This document shows, one piece after another, positions 1 through 11,727 of a stretch of DNA of 64,000 bases. The position numbers and the translations under genes are program-made. Where the stretch lies: positions 1-64,000 of the forward strand of contig JADGNQ010000016.1 in the NCBI GenBank assembly GCA_017883385.1, in the 5' to 3' direction. The notes under the pieces are model-generated. The model had not been told where the DNA came from. It saw nothing but the letters and a program-made list of their open reading frames with translations, and made no database searches. Each line of letters starts with the position of its first letter. Positions within the stretch are counted from its first letter, which is position 1. The DNA is from Candidatus Sulfotelmatobacter sp. Its GTDB lineage: Bacteria; Acidobacteriota; Terriglobia; Terriglobales; Acidobacteriaceae.

Positions 1-1387
1 GACGAGAATAATTGTCCACGAAAAATGACCCGTCAGGCGAGACACTCACGGAATGGTCGGCATTCTCAGGTGACAGCATCTGCAGTCCCTTTCCATCAAA
101 ACCGATGCCGTACAAATGCTCCTGGTAAGGGTCTTCGCCTTTCTCGCGCCCATTGCCAATAAAGTAGACGCGCCGGTTCTTCTCGTCGATGTGCTCGATT
201 CCCCGCACGACCCATGGGCCCTGCGTCATCTGATTCTCCAACTGTCCAGTTTTCCGGTTGTAGATGTAGAGGTGATTCCAGCCATCGCGCTCGGACGACC
301 AAAGAATCTCCCCGGTCGCCTCGACGAAGCGGTAGAACGTTTCACCGGGATCAACATAGGAATCCGACTGCTCGCGCACCAGGACTCTCTGCTCTCCCGT
401 CGATGCGTTCACCTCGCGCAATTCCTTCGCCTTGAATCCGCGCGCATCGTCGTCGTAGTAGAAGCTCTTGCTGTCGGGAAACCAATCAAAACCGGGGCCG
501 TCCTGAAAAGGTAGGTCTATAGGAGAGGACTGCACGTCGATCCGCTTGCCGGACTGAATGTCAAAGATGACGGGCTCCGCCTTCGCCAGCACTTCTCCTG
601 GCAAGGGATACACATACGTAAATGCCCGCGGCCTCAACTGGCCTGGCGGAACGAATTGCAGGCTAGTGAAGCGGCCCGAGTTCCTGGAGTCAATGCGGTA
701 GGTGACCAGCTTCGACGAGTCGGGTGACCAGAACACCGCCGCTGGCTGCCTTACGTCTTCCGTTCCTTGATCGACCATCACGCGCAACGAAGGCAGCGGA
801 GTCGCATAGTCCCAACCGGCGACGCCGTCGTGCGTCAGTTGCAGCACTGTGCCGGTCAAGGCGTCTCTCAGGTAGAGGTTGTGTTCCTTCACGCACGCGG
901 CCAATCGCTTACTTGGCGAGAGTACTTCGTTGGGAGTCTCCGGAGGTGCTTCCTCCTGACATTCGTAAGTAGCCAGTGCGCAGGTCCATCGCACATCGTC
1001 GACGGAGAAGTGAATTGCCTTCCCGCTATCCACAAACTCGATTTCAGAAAAGGGCAGGGCCGACGCAGAGTATTCTCGCTTGGCTGCATGGGACAGCGCT
1101 GTGGCGAGCCGTTCGTGATCAAAAGCCGGAGCGCTCGTGTTCTTCTCTGCGTCGACCAGAATAAATTCCGTCTGGTTTGTTCCAGCCTTGCGGTACCAGA
1201 AGCGATTCGTCTTTTCGATCCAGTGCGGCGCCACGTCGGCGACATAGACCAGATGGCGCACATTCCCGGGAAGAAAACGTTCGGCACGGTGATAGTCCTG
1301 AAGGGTGCCTTGCGCAAGAACAGCAGGAGACGCGAAAAGTAGCAGCCCTACAGAGATAGAACCGCAACGACGAATCGATATCATCAT
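1..1387 (-). CDS. S9 family (DPP-IV-like) peptidase, 3' end beyond window
   Basis: The minus strand is open from ATG at 1387 to the window edge, about 462 codons, with no stop. The product starts with a Sec signal (MMISIRRCGSISVGLLLFAS...AQG). It then reads as the N-terminal beta-propeller of prolyl-oligopeptidase/dipeptidyl-peptidase IV proteins: FWSPDSSKLVTYRID, FDWFPDSKSFYYDDDARG, then ATGEILWSSERDGWNHLYIY and RVYFIGNGREKGEDPY. These blade motifs are typical of the PF00930 domain. The catalytic alpha/beta-hydrolase domain with Ser-Asp-His should lie left of the window and cannot be seen. A second ATG at 1384 is an equal start choice. The gene lies 103 nt downstream of the TonB receptor on the same strand and may be co-transcribed. 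A secreted peptidase here could act on glycoprotein substrates; that role is inference. Family assignment is firm, exact specificity is not. Confidence 0.85.
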   Translation of the reverse strand, partial: MMISIRRCGSISVGLLLFASPAVLAQGTLQDYHRAERFLPGNVRHLVYVADVAPHWIEKTNRFWYRKAGTNQTEFILVDAEKNTSAPAFDHERLATALSHAAKREYSASALPFSEIEFVDSGKAIHFSVDDVRWTCALATYECQEEAPPETPNEVLSPSKRLAACVKEHNLYLRDALTGTVLQLTHDGVAGWDYATPLPSLRVMVDQGTEDVRQPAAVFWSPDSSKLVTYRIDSRNSGRFTSLQFVPPGQLRPRAFTYVYPLPGEVLAKAEPVIFDIQSGKRIDVQSSPIDLPFQDGPGFDWFPDSKSFYYDDDARGFKAKELREVNASTGEQRVLVREQSDSYVDPGETFYRFVEATGEILWSSERDGWNHLYIYNRKTGQLENQMTQGPWVVRGIEHIDEKNRRVYFIGNGREKGEDPYQEHLYGIGFDGKGLQMLSPENADHSVSVSPDGSFFVDNYSR

Positions 1388-1490
1388 GCTAAATGTCCCG
1401 CGAAGATCAAATAACTAAAAATGCATTCGCCGGAAGCGACGAGCCAGTCGCATACAGCGAACGCATCGATAGATAAAGGTTCAAGCGGCC

Positions 1491-4400
1491 TCAGAACTCG
1501 AAGTTCGCTCGCAGTTCAATTACGCGCGCACCATTGAGGGTATTACCGCTGAGTCCGAACCCGGAGCTTTGAACGGCGTTATAGCCGAAGTTTGCGCCGC
1601 CATTTGTCGCTGCCGGCCCGAACGTCGGGTGGTTGAAGACATTCAGCATTTCAACCTGGAAGGTAAAACGATACTTCTCGGTGATCGGGAAGTGCTTCGC
1701 GATAGAGATATCGTCATAGGTGTTATGGGGACCGTGCAGCCATACTCGTTGACCAAAGGTACCTGGTGTTGCATTCGGGCGAATAAATCCCCCGCCCGAG
1801 GAGGGCAGATACTTGGGATTAATGAATGCGACGTTGGGCGTCCCCTGAATAGGGTATTTGCCAATGGAGCTTTGGAGTTGCGAGGCCGTGACGCCGTTCA
1901 AAGTTACGCCACCATCGCCATAGTCGTTAAAGGTGTTCGTTCCCCCCAACAGCAAGAATGGCGCTCCGGTCTGGAAAGTGAAGATGGTTCCCACCGTCCA
2001 ACCGCCGACAACGCGATCCAGCACATTGCTGCTATTCGCAAACTGCTTGCCCTTGCCGAATGGCAGATCGTAGGTCCCGTTGATGTGCACAACGTGGCGA
2101 AGGTCGTAGAGAGTCGGTCCGTAGCTCAGCCGCATGTTGCGCAGACTAAAGACGGCACCCTGCCCTTGCCAGTTGTTCTGAGTTGCGACGCCGAGAGTGT
2201 GACTCCAGGTGTAGTTGGCGTCAAACTGCAGGCCATGCCACGCGCGCTGGCGAAAGTCTACCTGGAGGGCATTGTAGTTCGAGTATCCTTCGGCCACTGT
2301 GTAACTGGAGCCAATGTTTTGCGAGTAGGGGTTGGCTTGGAAGTAGTTGATCGGATATCCCGCCCCGGCTGCGTTGAAGGTACCGGCCGCGAAATTATTA
2401 AAGCAGGGGAGGAAAGAGCTGCCCACGAGGTTGCAGAAATAAGGAACGGCGCCGTTGATACCGGCCAAGACGTTAGCCGCCGCTCCAGCCTGACCCGACT
2501 GTAACTGCGTAATGAAAGGTCCGGTGGGGCCGTAGTCAGCTAGTGGTACCCCGGGACCTCCGGAAGCTTCCCCGAAGAACGCAGCGTCAAAGATCGGCAG
2601 CGGTTGCTGGCCCGGTAGGCCGTTATTTGCGAATGAGGTTACGTTGTTCGCGGCATTGATTGCCAAGTTTGCCTGGGCGTTCTTGAATTGAGTCAGGAAG
2701 CTGTCGGGGAATTGGCTTGTTGTGCCAAAGATATTGATCTCATTTGGATTGATATTGAGCCACTGACGTTGCGAGCGACTGCCGACGTAGCGGACTTCAA
2801 GTGCCCGGCTCTCTCCGAGTTGCCGCTGAACACCAAGGTTCCACGATTCTGTGTATGGCTGCTGGATCTTGGGGTTGATGCCGTTCAGCCCAGGGCCACC
2901 CTGGAATGTGAAGTCGGAAGCTGCTTCGGTCGCCTGGAAGGTCGATGGCTGAAGCCCGTAAACGTGACCGGGAAACGCCTGAGTGGGAGGAGCATTGGGA
3001 TCGAACTGGTCAATCGTCAAGGTTCCAGGCGTGAAGGAACCCGCCCCGTTTCCTCCGTTCGCATTGAGAAAGAACGACTGGTAGTAGAAAGAGCCGTAAT
3101 CGGAAGCCTGATTCCAAACGTATTGCTGGGGCTCAGTAAACTTTCGCAGCGAGAAGCCACCGCGCACGACCAAACTGTTTCGATTCTTGGGTGTCCAAGC
3201 AAAGCCGAATGCAGGTTGCGGAGCTACATTCCAGGAATTGTAAGGATTGGGATTCTGCGTGAGCGTGGGATTCAGTCCATTCGGATCCGACGTGAGAGCA
3301 CCAGGATTGAAGAGATTGTTAATTCCGGACGGACCGAAAATAGCAGCTGGACTCGCTGAGTGGTACAGCTTGGAAAGGTCTTTGTCGGCCGACGTAAAGT
3401 CCCAACGCAGACCGAAGTTGAGCGTCAAGTTCGTTCTTATGCGATAAGAATCCTGGAAGAAGAGACCCTTGCCTCCGGTCAACTCATCGAGGTTGTAACG
3501 CCCGACCGCTTGTACATAGTTGTTGGCGCTCGTGATAAACGGATACCCTCCACCGCCTCCTTGTACGCCGGATATCCGACCCACCAGGATCGCATACAAC
3601 TGCTCGGCTTCCGCCTGTTGGCCAGAATCTGCGCCCGGGAGTCCATTACTAATAACACCCTGGGCCGGATCTCCGTTTGCGAGACCAAAGTTGACGACGG
3701 GATAGCCTGCCGCGGGATTGTAATAGTGGTTCTGCTCGCGCCACCACGAAAAGCCGTAGTTTATGGTATGTGCGCCGTGTTGCCACGTCATCGTGTCGGA
3801 GGCGTTAAACACAGGGTATTCGGTATTGATCCCGGAATAGAAAATTGTCCCTGACATCTGGGCCCCCTGTGGGTAGGGAGCGCTCGGATAGTTCCAGCCC
3901 AACTGCGGGTTGTGGATGTCGAGGGGCGGGGCGTTGTAGGCACCAAGATTATTGTTGTACAGGAAACCACCGCGAACCTCGTTGACCAGAGTCGGCGATA
4001 GCGTCCAGGTAAACCCGAACCCTGCAGTGTAGCTCTTGTCGCTGTTGCCGGCTCCCGTCTTGGCCCATGCCGGACCCGGAAAATCGGGAGGATTCGCGCC
4101 TGGGAAATTATCCTTCGTCATGTTCCATGCCAGATTGAAGCGCATCTTTTCCGAAGCGATATAGTCTAGGCGGACGGCCGGAAAGTAGCTCACTTGCGCG
4201 TTGTTCACTTTCCAGTTGATCTGATTGAGATTCGGATCGCCAGTAGTGCTCGGAATCAGCTGTCCCGACGCCGTCGACGCATTTGCTGCCGTCAATACGC
4301 CACCCGGGCAATTGGCCGGCGCAGCGGCGCTTGTGCAATCCAGCACCGCCGTGGGAAGGTTCGCGCCGGGGTTCGCGGTATTGTAGTTCTGCGCCAAGGT

Positions 4401-5432
4401 GAAGAGATTGATAGTTTGGTTGTTGTATGTGAAATTGCCGGCTTGTGCTGCCGGAGTAAATATGCTGTTCGATGTAGTGTAAGAGCCCGGGATTTTCAAT
4501 TCGGCATAGCTGCCAAAGAAAAACAACTTGTCTTTGATGATCGGGCCGCCCAGGCTCGCTCCAAAATCGTTGCGGTGGAGAAGATTCTTCGCCGCTGGGC
4601 TGCCCAGCGCAGTGCTGGTGTCATTGGCCCAACTGTTGGCGTTCAGCGCACTGTTTTGAAAGTCATCGTAGATCCGCCCATGAAATGCGTTGCTGCCGCG
4701 CCGCGTGACGAAATTGAGCTGCATGTTCGCCTGGCCAAAACCCTGGTCCAGGTTGAGCTGTTCCGATTGCACCGTCATCTCTTCAATGGCCTCAATCCGC
4801 GGCGAGACGACGGCCTGAGAATTTCCCGTGAACTTCATCCGGCTCGAACTGCTGATTACGCCGTCAATGTTGTTTCCCTGGGCAATGGACGGAAGGCCAT
4901 CCCAGGTGCCGTTGTATCCCGGGACCAACTGGGAGAGCGCCGTCAAGTCGCGGTTCTGGAGGGGCAGATCCTCAATCTGCCTCAAATCGACGGTAGTGCC
5001 GATCGCGTTGGTGGTCGTTTCGACCAGTGGGGCTGTTCCCCCGCTAACCTCCACTTTTTCGCTGATGGCGCCAACTCTTAGTGCGGCGGAGATGTCGGTT
5101 GTCTGAGCCGCCTGGACTACGACATCGGTAAATACTTGAGTTTGGAAGCCGTTCTTGGACACCGTAAGTCGGTACTTTCCAAGGGAAAGGTTCACGAAGG
5201 TGTGCGTGCCCCTTTCCTGAGTCTCGCCCTTGCGCAGATCGTTGGTTACAACATCCAGTAGTTCGAGTTGTGCCCCTTGCACAAGGCTGCCGCTCGAGTC
5301 CACGACGGTCACCGTCACCGTTCCTTCAGAGCCGTGCTGGGCCCAGGTCAAGGGGGCGACGCAGAGCGCCAGCAGAATCAGGAGTGCGGCTCTCATGCCG
5401 CCTAGCACCAGACGTGAAGATTCGGAAACCAT
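1491..5432 (-). CDS. TonB-dependent receptor, Oar-like (carboxypeptidase-regulatory-like N-terminus)
   Basis: Outer-membrane importer of 1313 residues. I place the start at ATG 5432 because GGAGGAGGAC stands directly before it and a Sec signal follows (MRAALLILLALCVAPLTWAQ). Residues about 36-120 form the carboxypeptidase-regulatory-like beta-sandwich (GTVTVTVVDSSGSLVQGAQLELL, GKYRLTVSKNGFQTQ). A plug follows at about 125-250 (IEDLPLQNRDLTALSQLVPG), then a large 22-strand-type barrel ending in the aromatic ANFEF. Such receptors are characteristic of Acidobacteriota and can replace SusC-type transporters, but no SusD gene is present. A near-consensus promoter and a LacI-type palindrome lie upstream (5563-5617). 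The peptidase gene follows downstream. The substrate is probably a glycan fragment, judged only from the surrounding hydrolases. Confidence 0.93.
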   Translation of the reverse strand: MVSESSRLVLGGMRAALLILLALCVAPLTWAQHGSEGTVTVTVVDSSGSLVQGAQLELLDVVTNDLRKGETQERGTHTFVNLSLGKYRLTVSKNGFQTQVFTDVVVQAAQTTDISAALRVGAISEKVEVSGGTAPLVETTTNAIGTTVDLRQIEDLPLQNRDLTALSQLVPGYNGTWDGLPSIAQGNNIDGVISSSSRMKFTGNSQAVVSPRIEAIEEMTVQSEQLNLDQGFGQANMQLNFVTRRGSNAFHGRIYDDFQNSALNANSWANDTSTALGSPAAKNLLHRNDFGASLGGPIIKDKLFFFGSYAELKIPGSYTTSNSIFTPAAQAGNFTYNNQTINLFTLAQNYNTANPGANLPTAVLDCTSAAAPANCPGGVLTAANASTASGQLIPSTTGDPNLNQINWKVNNAQVSYFPAVRLDYIASEKMRFNLAWNMTKDNFPGANPPDFPGPAWAKTGAGNSDKSYTAGFGFTWTLSPTLVNEVRGGFLYNNNLGAYNAPPLDIHNPQLGWNYPSAPYPQGAQMSGTIFYSGINTEYPVFNASDTMTWQHGAHTINYGFSWWREQNHYYNPAAGYPVVNFGLANGDPAQGVISNGLPGADSGQQAEAEQLYAILVGRISGVQGGGGGYPFITSANNYVQAVGRYNLDELTGGKGLFFQDSYRIRTNLTLNFGLRWDFTSADKDLSKLYHSASPAAIFGPSGINNLFNPGALTSDPNGLNPTLTQNPNPYNSWNVAPQPAFGFAWTPKNRNSLVVRGGFSLRKFTEPQQYVWNQASDYGSFYYQSFFLNANGGNGAGSFTPGTLTIDQFDPNAPPTQAFPGHVYGLQPSTFQATEAASDFTFQGGPGLNGINPKIQQPYTESWNLGVQRQLGESRALEVRYVGSRSQRQWLNINPNEINIFGTTSQFPDSFLTQFKNAQANLAINAANNVTSFANNGLPGQQPLPIFDAAFFGEASGGPGVPLADYGPTGPFITQLQSGQAGAAANVLAGINGAVPYFCNLVGSSFLPCFNNFAAGTFNAAGAGYPINYFQANPYSQNIGSSYTVAEGYSNYNALQVDFRQRAWHGLQFDANYTWSHTLGVATQNNWQGQGAVFSLRNMRLSYGPTLYDLRHVVHINGTYDLPFGKGKQFANSSNVLDRVVGGWTVGTIFTFQTGAPFLLLGGTNTFNDYGDGGVTLNGVTASQLQSSIGKYPIQGTPNVAFINPKYLPSSGGGFIRPNATPGTFGQRVWLHGPHNTYDDISIAKHFPITEKYRFTFQVEMLNVFNHPTFGPAATNGGANFGYNAVQSSGFGLSGNTLNGARVIELRANFEF

Positions 5433-5562
5433 ATGTCCTCCTCCAGAACAGCAAGAGATCGCTGCGCGGTTTTCGCGTGGCAGAGTGGGCAAAAAGGCGT
5501 CGCGGGGGTTGTCCGACCCTGCGGGTCGCTGGCAAATGGAGAGAGAACGGGACTCGCAAAGC

Positions 5563-5576
5563 AGGAAACGTTTACC
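5563..5576. promoter_or_regulatory. LacI-type operator, TonB receptor promoter
   Basis: AGGAAACGTTTACC, centred on CG, matches AGTAAACGTTTACT at 12 of 14 positions. It lies about 14 bases downstream of the -10 hexamer of the TonB receptor promoter, so it should begin near +8. A bound repressor would block initiation or clearance there. It is one of six related sites in the window. Confidence 0.7.
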
Positions 5577-5589
5577 CATGGCTGGATTT

Positions 5590-5617
5590 TGTATACTTTA
5601 TTCGATATTGTTGTCAA
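5590..5617 (-). promoter_or_regulatory. Sigma-70 promoter of TonB receptor
   Basis: On the minus strand TTGACA (5612-5617) is followed by a 16-base spacer and TATACA (5590-5595). Both hexamers are at or near consensus. Initiation is expected near 5583, giving a leader of about 150 bases before ATG 5432, with the LacI-type palindrome inside its first part. Confidence 0.65.
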
Positions 5618-5844
5618 CCACTTTCTCGCTGTGGCGTCTCGGTAGGTTGATTGAGGGGTGTTCGGACCGGGACACGTATCGGGCAAACTAACTGCGCGCT
5701 AGATGCTAGATGGACGGATCGTTGCCGGATACGGGGCGAGGAGTTGGAGATTCTGACGGGCCGAGCGTTCGCGGCGTTTTCGGAGATGTTTGATCGCTTG
5801 TATGCTACGACGGTGACTGGAATGGTTCCGGGGAATGGTTTGTC

Positions 5845-7581
5845 GTGAAGCCTCACTCTCCCTTTTCAAGACGAGACTTACTAAAGTATTTGGGCAGCGT
5901 CGGGATAGGACTCGCGGCGCGATCCCACTCCTGGTCCGCCTCTCAACCAACCGAGCCGGTGACCTTCGTGGATGTGGCGCGACCGGCCGGCATTACGTTC
6001 CAACATGATAATGCCGCGTCCCAAGAGAAGTACTTGATCGAGACAATGGGTTCGGGCTGCGGCTGGATTGATTACGACCAGAACGGGCTCCTCGATCTCT
6101 ATCTTATGAATGGCGCAGCCACTCGCGTGTACAGCCCGAGGCAAACCTTGCGAAGCGCGCTCTACCGGAATAATGGAGACGGCACTTTCACTGACGTCAC
6201 CGGAAAAGCGGGTGTCGGTGCCGAAGGCCTGTTCGGCATGGGGGTGGCCGTGGGCGACTATGACAACGACGGATTCCCCGACCTGATTGTCCTCGGGTAC
6301 GGCCGATGCATCTTGTATCACAACAACGGGGACGGTACCTTCACCGACGTCAGTGCGCGGGCGGGTGTGGAGAATCCCGGCCGCTGGGCATCAAGTGCCG
6401 CGTGGTTCGACTACGACAACGATGGTCGCCTGGATCTTGTGATCGCCAACTACGTCGACTGGTCGCCGGAGCGCAATTTTTACTGCGGCGATCAAGGTCC
6501 GGGGATGCGGAGTTACTGTCATCCGGACGATTTCCACGGACAGCCGCCAACGCTCTATCACAACAACGGAGACGGCACCTTCACCGATGTAAGCAAGGTT
6601 TCCGGAGTCGGGTTGAAGGGAGGCAATGGACTCGGCGTGGTCACTTTCGACTACGACAACGACGGCTGGCAGGATATCTTCATCGCCAATGACCACATGC
6701 CGAATTTTCTGTTTCACAACAACCGCGACGGATCCTTCCGCGAAGTGGGATATGCGGCAGGTGTCGCGGTCAGCTCGGACGGTCAACTTGAAGCCGGCAT
6801 GGGAACGGACGCGGCCGACGCAACAGGCAGCGGCCGCATGGACTTGGTTGTTGCTCATCTCGACATGCAACTCGCGCGTTTCTACCAAAACCTGGGAGAC
6901 CAGACTTTTGATGATGCCACCCTACGCTCGAAGATTGGCTATGCGACCTACCATACGAGTGAGTTTGGCGCGCGCTTCATGGACTACGAGAACGATGGGG
7001 CGCGCGACCTTTTCATGGCCAATGGGCACGTTCTAGACAACATTGAGCGCTATCACGCAGACAGCCACTACGCGGAACCCAAACTGATGTTCCGCAACAA
7101 CGGACACGGAATTTTCGAAAATGTGAGTGATCGGTTGGGGCCGGATTTTGTGCTGCCTCGGGTGAGTCGCGGCGCCGCCATCGCCGACTTCGACAATGAT
7201 GGCGATCTCGACATTCTCGTGAATAACAATGGGCAGGCGCCGCAACTGCTGCGGAATGATGGAGGGAACGCCAATCACTGGCTGGAGATCTTGCTGGTCG
7301 GCACCAAGTCCAATCGCGACGGCGTCGGCGCCCGAGTGAAGGTGTCGGCTGGAAACCTCGTCCTCTACGACCAGCGGAAAGGCGGCATGAGCTACCAATC
7401 CGCACAGGATCCACGCCTCCATTTTGGTTTGGGACCCCATTCGAATGTTGATGCAGTCGAAATCCTGTGGCCTAGCGGTAGTGTGACCAACCTGGCCAGC
7501 CTGAAGAGCGACCGAATCATTGCCATCAAAGAAGGTGTGGGCATCGTGGAGCGCCCGTTCCCGCGCGTCCCTGCGAAATGA
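5845..7581 (+). CDS. CRTAC1/ASPIC-UnbV FG-GAP repeat protein, Tat-exported
   Basis: Predicted secreted calcium-binding beta-propeller of 578 residues starting at GTG 5845. The N-terminus carries a twin-arginine signal (SRRDLLKYLGSVG). At least six FG-GAP/VCBS repeats follow, each with a D-x-D-N-D-G calcium loop ([56 protein letters not shown]) and the linker [13 protein letters not shown]. The last 80 residues are an ASPIC/UnbV domain (GVGARVKVSAG... HFGLGPHSNVDAVEILWPSG). The family is common in Acidobacteriota but has no settled function. Roles in adhesion, surface binding and carbohydrate capture are possible. The gene stands alone on the plus strand and converges on a TPR-CRTAC1-TPR operon encoding a paralogue. 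No enzyme active site is visible. Confidence 0.9.
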   Translation: MKPHSPFSRRDLLKYLGSVGIGLAARSHSWSASQPTEPVTFVDVARPAGITFQHDNAASQEKYLIETMGSGCGWIDYDQNGLLDLYLMNGAATRVYSPRQTLRSALYRNNGDGTFTDVTGKAGVGAEGLFGMGVAVGDYDNDGFPDLIVLGYGRCILYHNNGDGTFTDVSARAGVENPGRWASSAAWFDYDNDGRLDLVIANYVDWSPERNFYCGDQGPGMRSYCHPDDFHGQPPTLYHNNGDGTFTDVSKVSGVGLKGGNGLGVVTFDYDNDGWQDIFIANDHMPNFLFHNNRDGSFREVGYAAGVAVSSDGQLEAGMGTDAADATGSGRMDLVVAHLDMQLARFYQNLGDQTFDDATLRSKIGYATYHTSEFGARFMDYENDGARDLFMANGHVLDNIERYHADSHYAEPKLMFRNNGHGIFENVSDRLGPDFVLPRVSRGAAIADFDNDGDLDILVNNNGQAPQLLRNDGGNANHWLEILLVGTKSNRDGVGARVKVSAGNLVLYDQRKGGMSYQSAQDPRLHFGLGPHSNVDAVEILWPSGSVTNLASLKSDRIIAIKEGVGIVERPFPRVPAK

Positions 7582-7607
7582 GCGCGAGCGATTGGATCGA
7601 CCGTTCG

Positions 7608-8830
7608 TTATGGATGCGGCTGTGCTGCTTCTTCTTCCGTGGCTCCCCGACCTGCATAACCCATCTTGCGGTCGCCCGGAGCGGAACTGATGCGGTCGGC
7701 CTGTTCCCGATTTAACTTCTCGAGAACTGCAAGTGCCTCCTGAGCCTGTTGAGGGTCTCCGTGCCGCTGATAAGCCTTCGCGAGGTTGGCGTAGATCGAT
7801 GGTCTGCCGGGCTCAAGCTGACGTGCCATTTGCAGATGGGTGATCGCATCCTCGAGACGACCGGCGGTAAGGTAAAGGCCGCCAAGGGCAATCTGCGATG
7901 CCGGATCGTTCGGTCGTTGCGCGACGGCCTTCTCCAGAGCCGTTTGCGCTTCCGCGAATTCGGGCTGACCGGGTCTGACTCCGGAGCGAATCAAGGCTGT
8001 TCCAAGAACCGTCAGCAAGGCAGGATTATCATAGCCTCGCTTCACGGCTTCGCGCGCGGAGTGGATTGCTTCGGGGACCTCTCCCTCGAATAGCGCCTGC
8101 TGCGTAGCGGCGAGGTAAGCGATCTCGCTTTCCGGCGCAAGCTTGACCGCCAACTCAAACTGCGGTTTGGCCTCGTCAAGTTGATCGAGCACAGTGAGAA
8201 ACATCGCTCGTTCGTAATGGAGTCGCGCCGATTGCGGCAGATTACGTAGTCCGATGTCCACGACTTTGAGCCCGAGGCCGTAATCTCTATGGTCCATGCA
8301 GGAGTCTGCAACGAACGCGTAGAGCTTCTCGTTTTGTGGCGACAGGGTGGCGGCTTTCTGCAGAGATGCCAAGGCCTCCTGCGGTTGGGCGTTTCCGATG
8401 TACGCTTGCGCCAGCAAATTCTCAACGTCGACGCCGTCGTGTCCGCGACGGCTCAGACCGCTCAGAACATCAATCGCCGGCCTGAACTGGCTGGTTGCCA
8501 CGTAGCAGAGTGCGAGGTTGAAATTCGTCGCGTATTCGTTAGCAACCTGCCGGCGCGCTGCCAGCAAGTGCGGAATAGCCTCGCGGAAAGAGCCTTTGCG
8601 AGTGAGAGTAGTTCCGGTTTGAAGTTCGGCGTCGGCTTCGCTCTGAGACGACAAGCCGCCGTTCTCCGGGGGTGAGCCCGCCTGATTCTGGTTGGTGGAG
8701 AGCTGAGACCTGCCGGACGCGACCTGAGCGTGAATCGCGGCACACTGAAAGAGCGCCAGCATCAACGTGCTGATAACTGCAATGCAGTGTCGACTCGACG
8801 CAGCACGGCGCTTTTCATAGGCCACGCTGT

Positions 8831-8840
<10 letters not shown>
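7608..8840 (-). CDS. Secreted TPR-repeat protein
   Basis: A 410-residue tetratricopeptide protein and the last gene of a three-gene minus operon. Its ATG (8840) lies inside the end of the upstream CRTAC1 gene (stop at 8831), a 10-base overlap that suggests translational coupling. The N-terminus has a basic stretch and hydrophobic segment ending in AQV, a Sec-type signal ([21 protein letters not shown]). About eight TPR helices pairs cover residues 70-370, for example [20 protein letters not shown] and [21 protein letters not shown]. The C-terminal 40 residues are charged and probably disordered. TPR proteins act as assembly scaffolds, so it probably works outside the cytoplasm together with the CRTAC1 protein. 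That partnership is inferred from gene order. Confidence 0.88.
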
Positions 8841-10570
<1,730 letters not shown>

Positions 10571-10589
10571 TCGCTGAATCCCTGGTCGT

Positions 10590-11549
10590 TCACTTGGGCG
10601 TCTGCGCACTCCGCGGACTCTTTGCCGCTGCATCACGCTGCAACGCCATCTCTCGGGCGGCTTCAGGCTTCTGTCCGGTGCGGGCGTAGGCAGTAGCCAG
10701 CTGGTAATGTCCAGCCGGATCTCCGGGCTGCATCTTCACGTAGTTTCGCAGCGGCGTGATCGCGTCCGAGAACTTCCCTGCTGAGTTGAGCGACATCCCC
10801 AGCGCCAGATATGCTTCCTGAAATCCCTCATCGAGCTTCGAAGCTCGTGAAAAATGTACGATCGCTTCGTCCCACTGCCCAGACTGACGAGCAACCTCCC
10901 CAAGCATGAATTCCGCCGACGCGTTGTCCGGGGCGATCTTCACTTCATCATTGAACTCTGCCTTGGCCCCTTCAGCGTCCGCCGGAGATTTGGAAAGAAG
11001 GATGCGCCCAATACGATAGTGAATGCCGGCCAACCTGGGCTCTTGCTCGAGGATCTTCTTGTACTCAGCGATGGCCCTATCCCAATTTTCCTGCGACTCG
11101 AAGGCTTCAGCCTCGAGCTGTTCCGCCTGATGCGAGGTAGGCGCCGTCGCGGCCAGTTCCTGCGCTGCCCGTGAAGCAAGTTCCGAGTAGAAGTGGGTCG
11201 TGCTGTAGAGCACGTCGGCATCGTGAGGAAACTCGCGGTTGAGCACAAGCAGTACCTCGACCGCGGTTTCCGTCTGGTCGAGACTCATCGCGCATCGAGC
11301 CGTCGACATGACTGCCTGGTACTTGAGTTGCTTGTCGGCCAGATGGGGCGCCGCCTTTTTCAGGATTGGTAACGCCTCCTGGCAGCGACCCTTGACCGCG
11401 AGGCTGATACCAAGGTGGGCCGAAGATGAAGCGTCGGGCCCGGGTGCTTTTTGCGACGCCTGGGCAGCCGCCGATGCCATGAGCAGTCCGCAAACACAAA
11501 GGACAAAGACACCATCCCGAGAGAGCCGTGCCCTGGAGAATCTAGCCAT
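10590..11549 (-). CDS. Secreted TPR-repeat protein
   Basis: A 319-residue TPR protein and the first gene of the TPR-CRTAC1-TPR operon. The preferred start is ATG 11549, which gives a clean Sec signal ([30 protein letters not shown]); an upstream in-frame ATG at 11603 would add 18 residues. No strong ribosome site supports either. About six TPR units follow, such as [45 protein letters not shown] and [21 protein letters not shown]. The C-terminus is short and charged. A TTGACG...TACGCT promoter candidate lies at 11667-11695 on the minus strand. The function is probably scaffolding or binding in the periplasm or at the surface, as for the neighbouring TPR gene. Confidence 0.86.
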   Translation of the reverse strand: MARFSRARLSRDGVFVLCVCGLLMASAAAQASQKAPGPDASSSAHLGISLAVKGRCQEALPILKKAAPHLADKQLKYQAVMSTARCAMSLDQTETAVEVLLVLNREFPHDADVLYSTTHFYSELASRAAQELAATAPTSHQAEQLEAEAFESQENWDRAIAEYKKILEQEPRLAGIHYRIGRILLSKSPADAEGAKAEFNDEVKIAPDNASAEFMLGEVARQSGQWDEAIVHFSRASKLDEGFQEAYLALGMSLNSAGKFSDAITPLRNYVKMQPGDPAGHYQLATAYARTGQKPEAAREMALQRDAAAKSPRSAQTPK

Positions 11550-11666
11550 GATGAAAACCGGAAGCTGAAGTCGCTGCGAAGTATATCCCGCGCTTCCTCG
11601 CATGCGGGCTGACCGGGAGAGAACTCCTTGGATGCGACAAAGAAATTTGCCTGTGCATCAAGACCA

Positions 11667-11695
11667 AGCGTAGTGTATATAATATCCATCGTCAA
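11667..11695 (-). promoter_or_regulatory. Candidate promoter, TPR-CRTAC1-TPR operon
   Basis: On the minus strand TTGACG (11690-11695) is separated by 17 bases from TACGCT (11667-11672). The -35 is good and the -10 weak. The plus strand of the same divergent gap holds an exact TATAAT (11678-11683) that may serve the GH127 gene at 11728, but no matching -35 is obvious. No LacI-type palindrome is present in this gap. Confidence 0.35.
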
Positions 11696-11727
11696 GCATC
11701 GGCAGAAATGAGGACGGAAACAAACTA

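Larger units (their letters stand above)
5433..5844. other. Divergent intergenic control region, TonB receptor / CRTAC1 gene
   Basis: A 412-base stretch without a credible gene. The minus side holds a good sigma-70 promoter (5590-5617) and a LacI-type palindrome (5563-5576), both serving the TonB receptor. The plus side, upstream of the CRTAC1 gene at 5845, has only weak promoter-like sequence (a TATGCT hexamer near 5810) and a tandem CTAGATG CTAGATG near 5700. Small open frames here overlap on both strands and lack ribosome sites. Confidence 0.6.

Noticed and set aside
767-1342. Plus-strand 191-codon open frame
   Set aside because: It is antisense to the S9 peptidase gene, whose minus frame shows a signal peptide and propeller motifs. 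The plus product has no recognisable features.
1569-2504. Plus-strand 311-codon open frame
   Set aside because: Antisense to the TonB receptor barrel. Long shadow frames are expected in this composition, and there is no ribosome site or recognisable motif.
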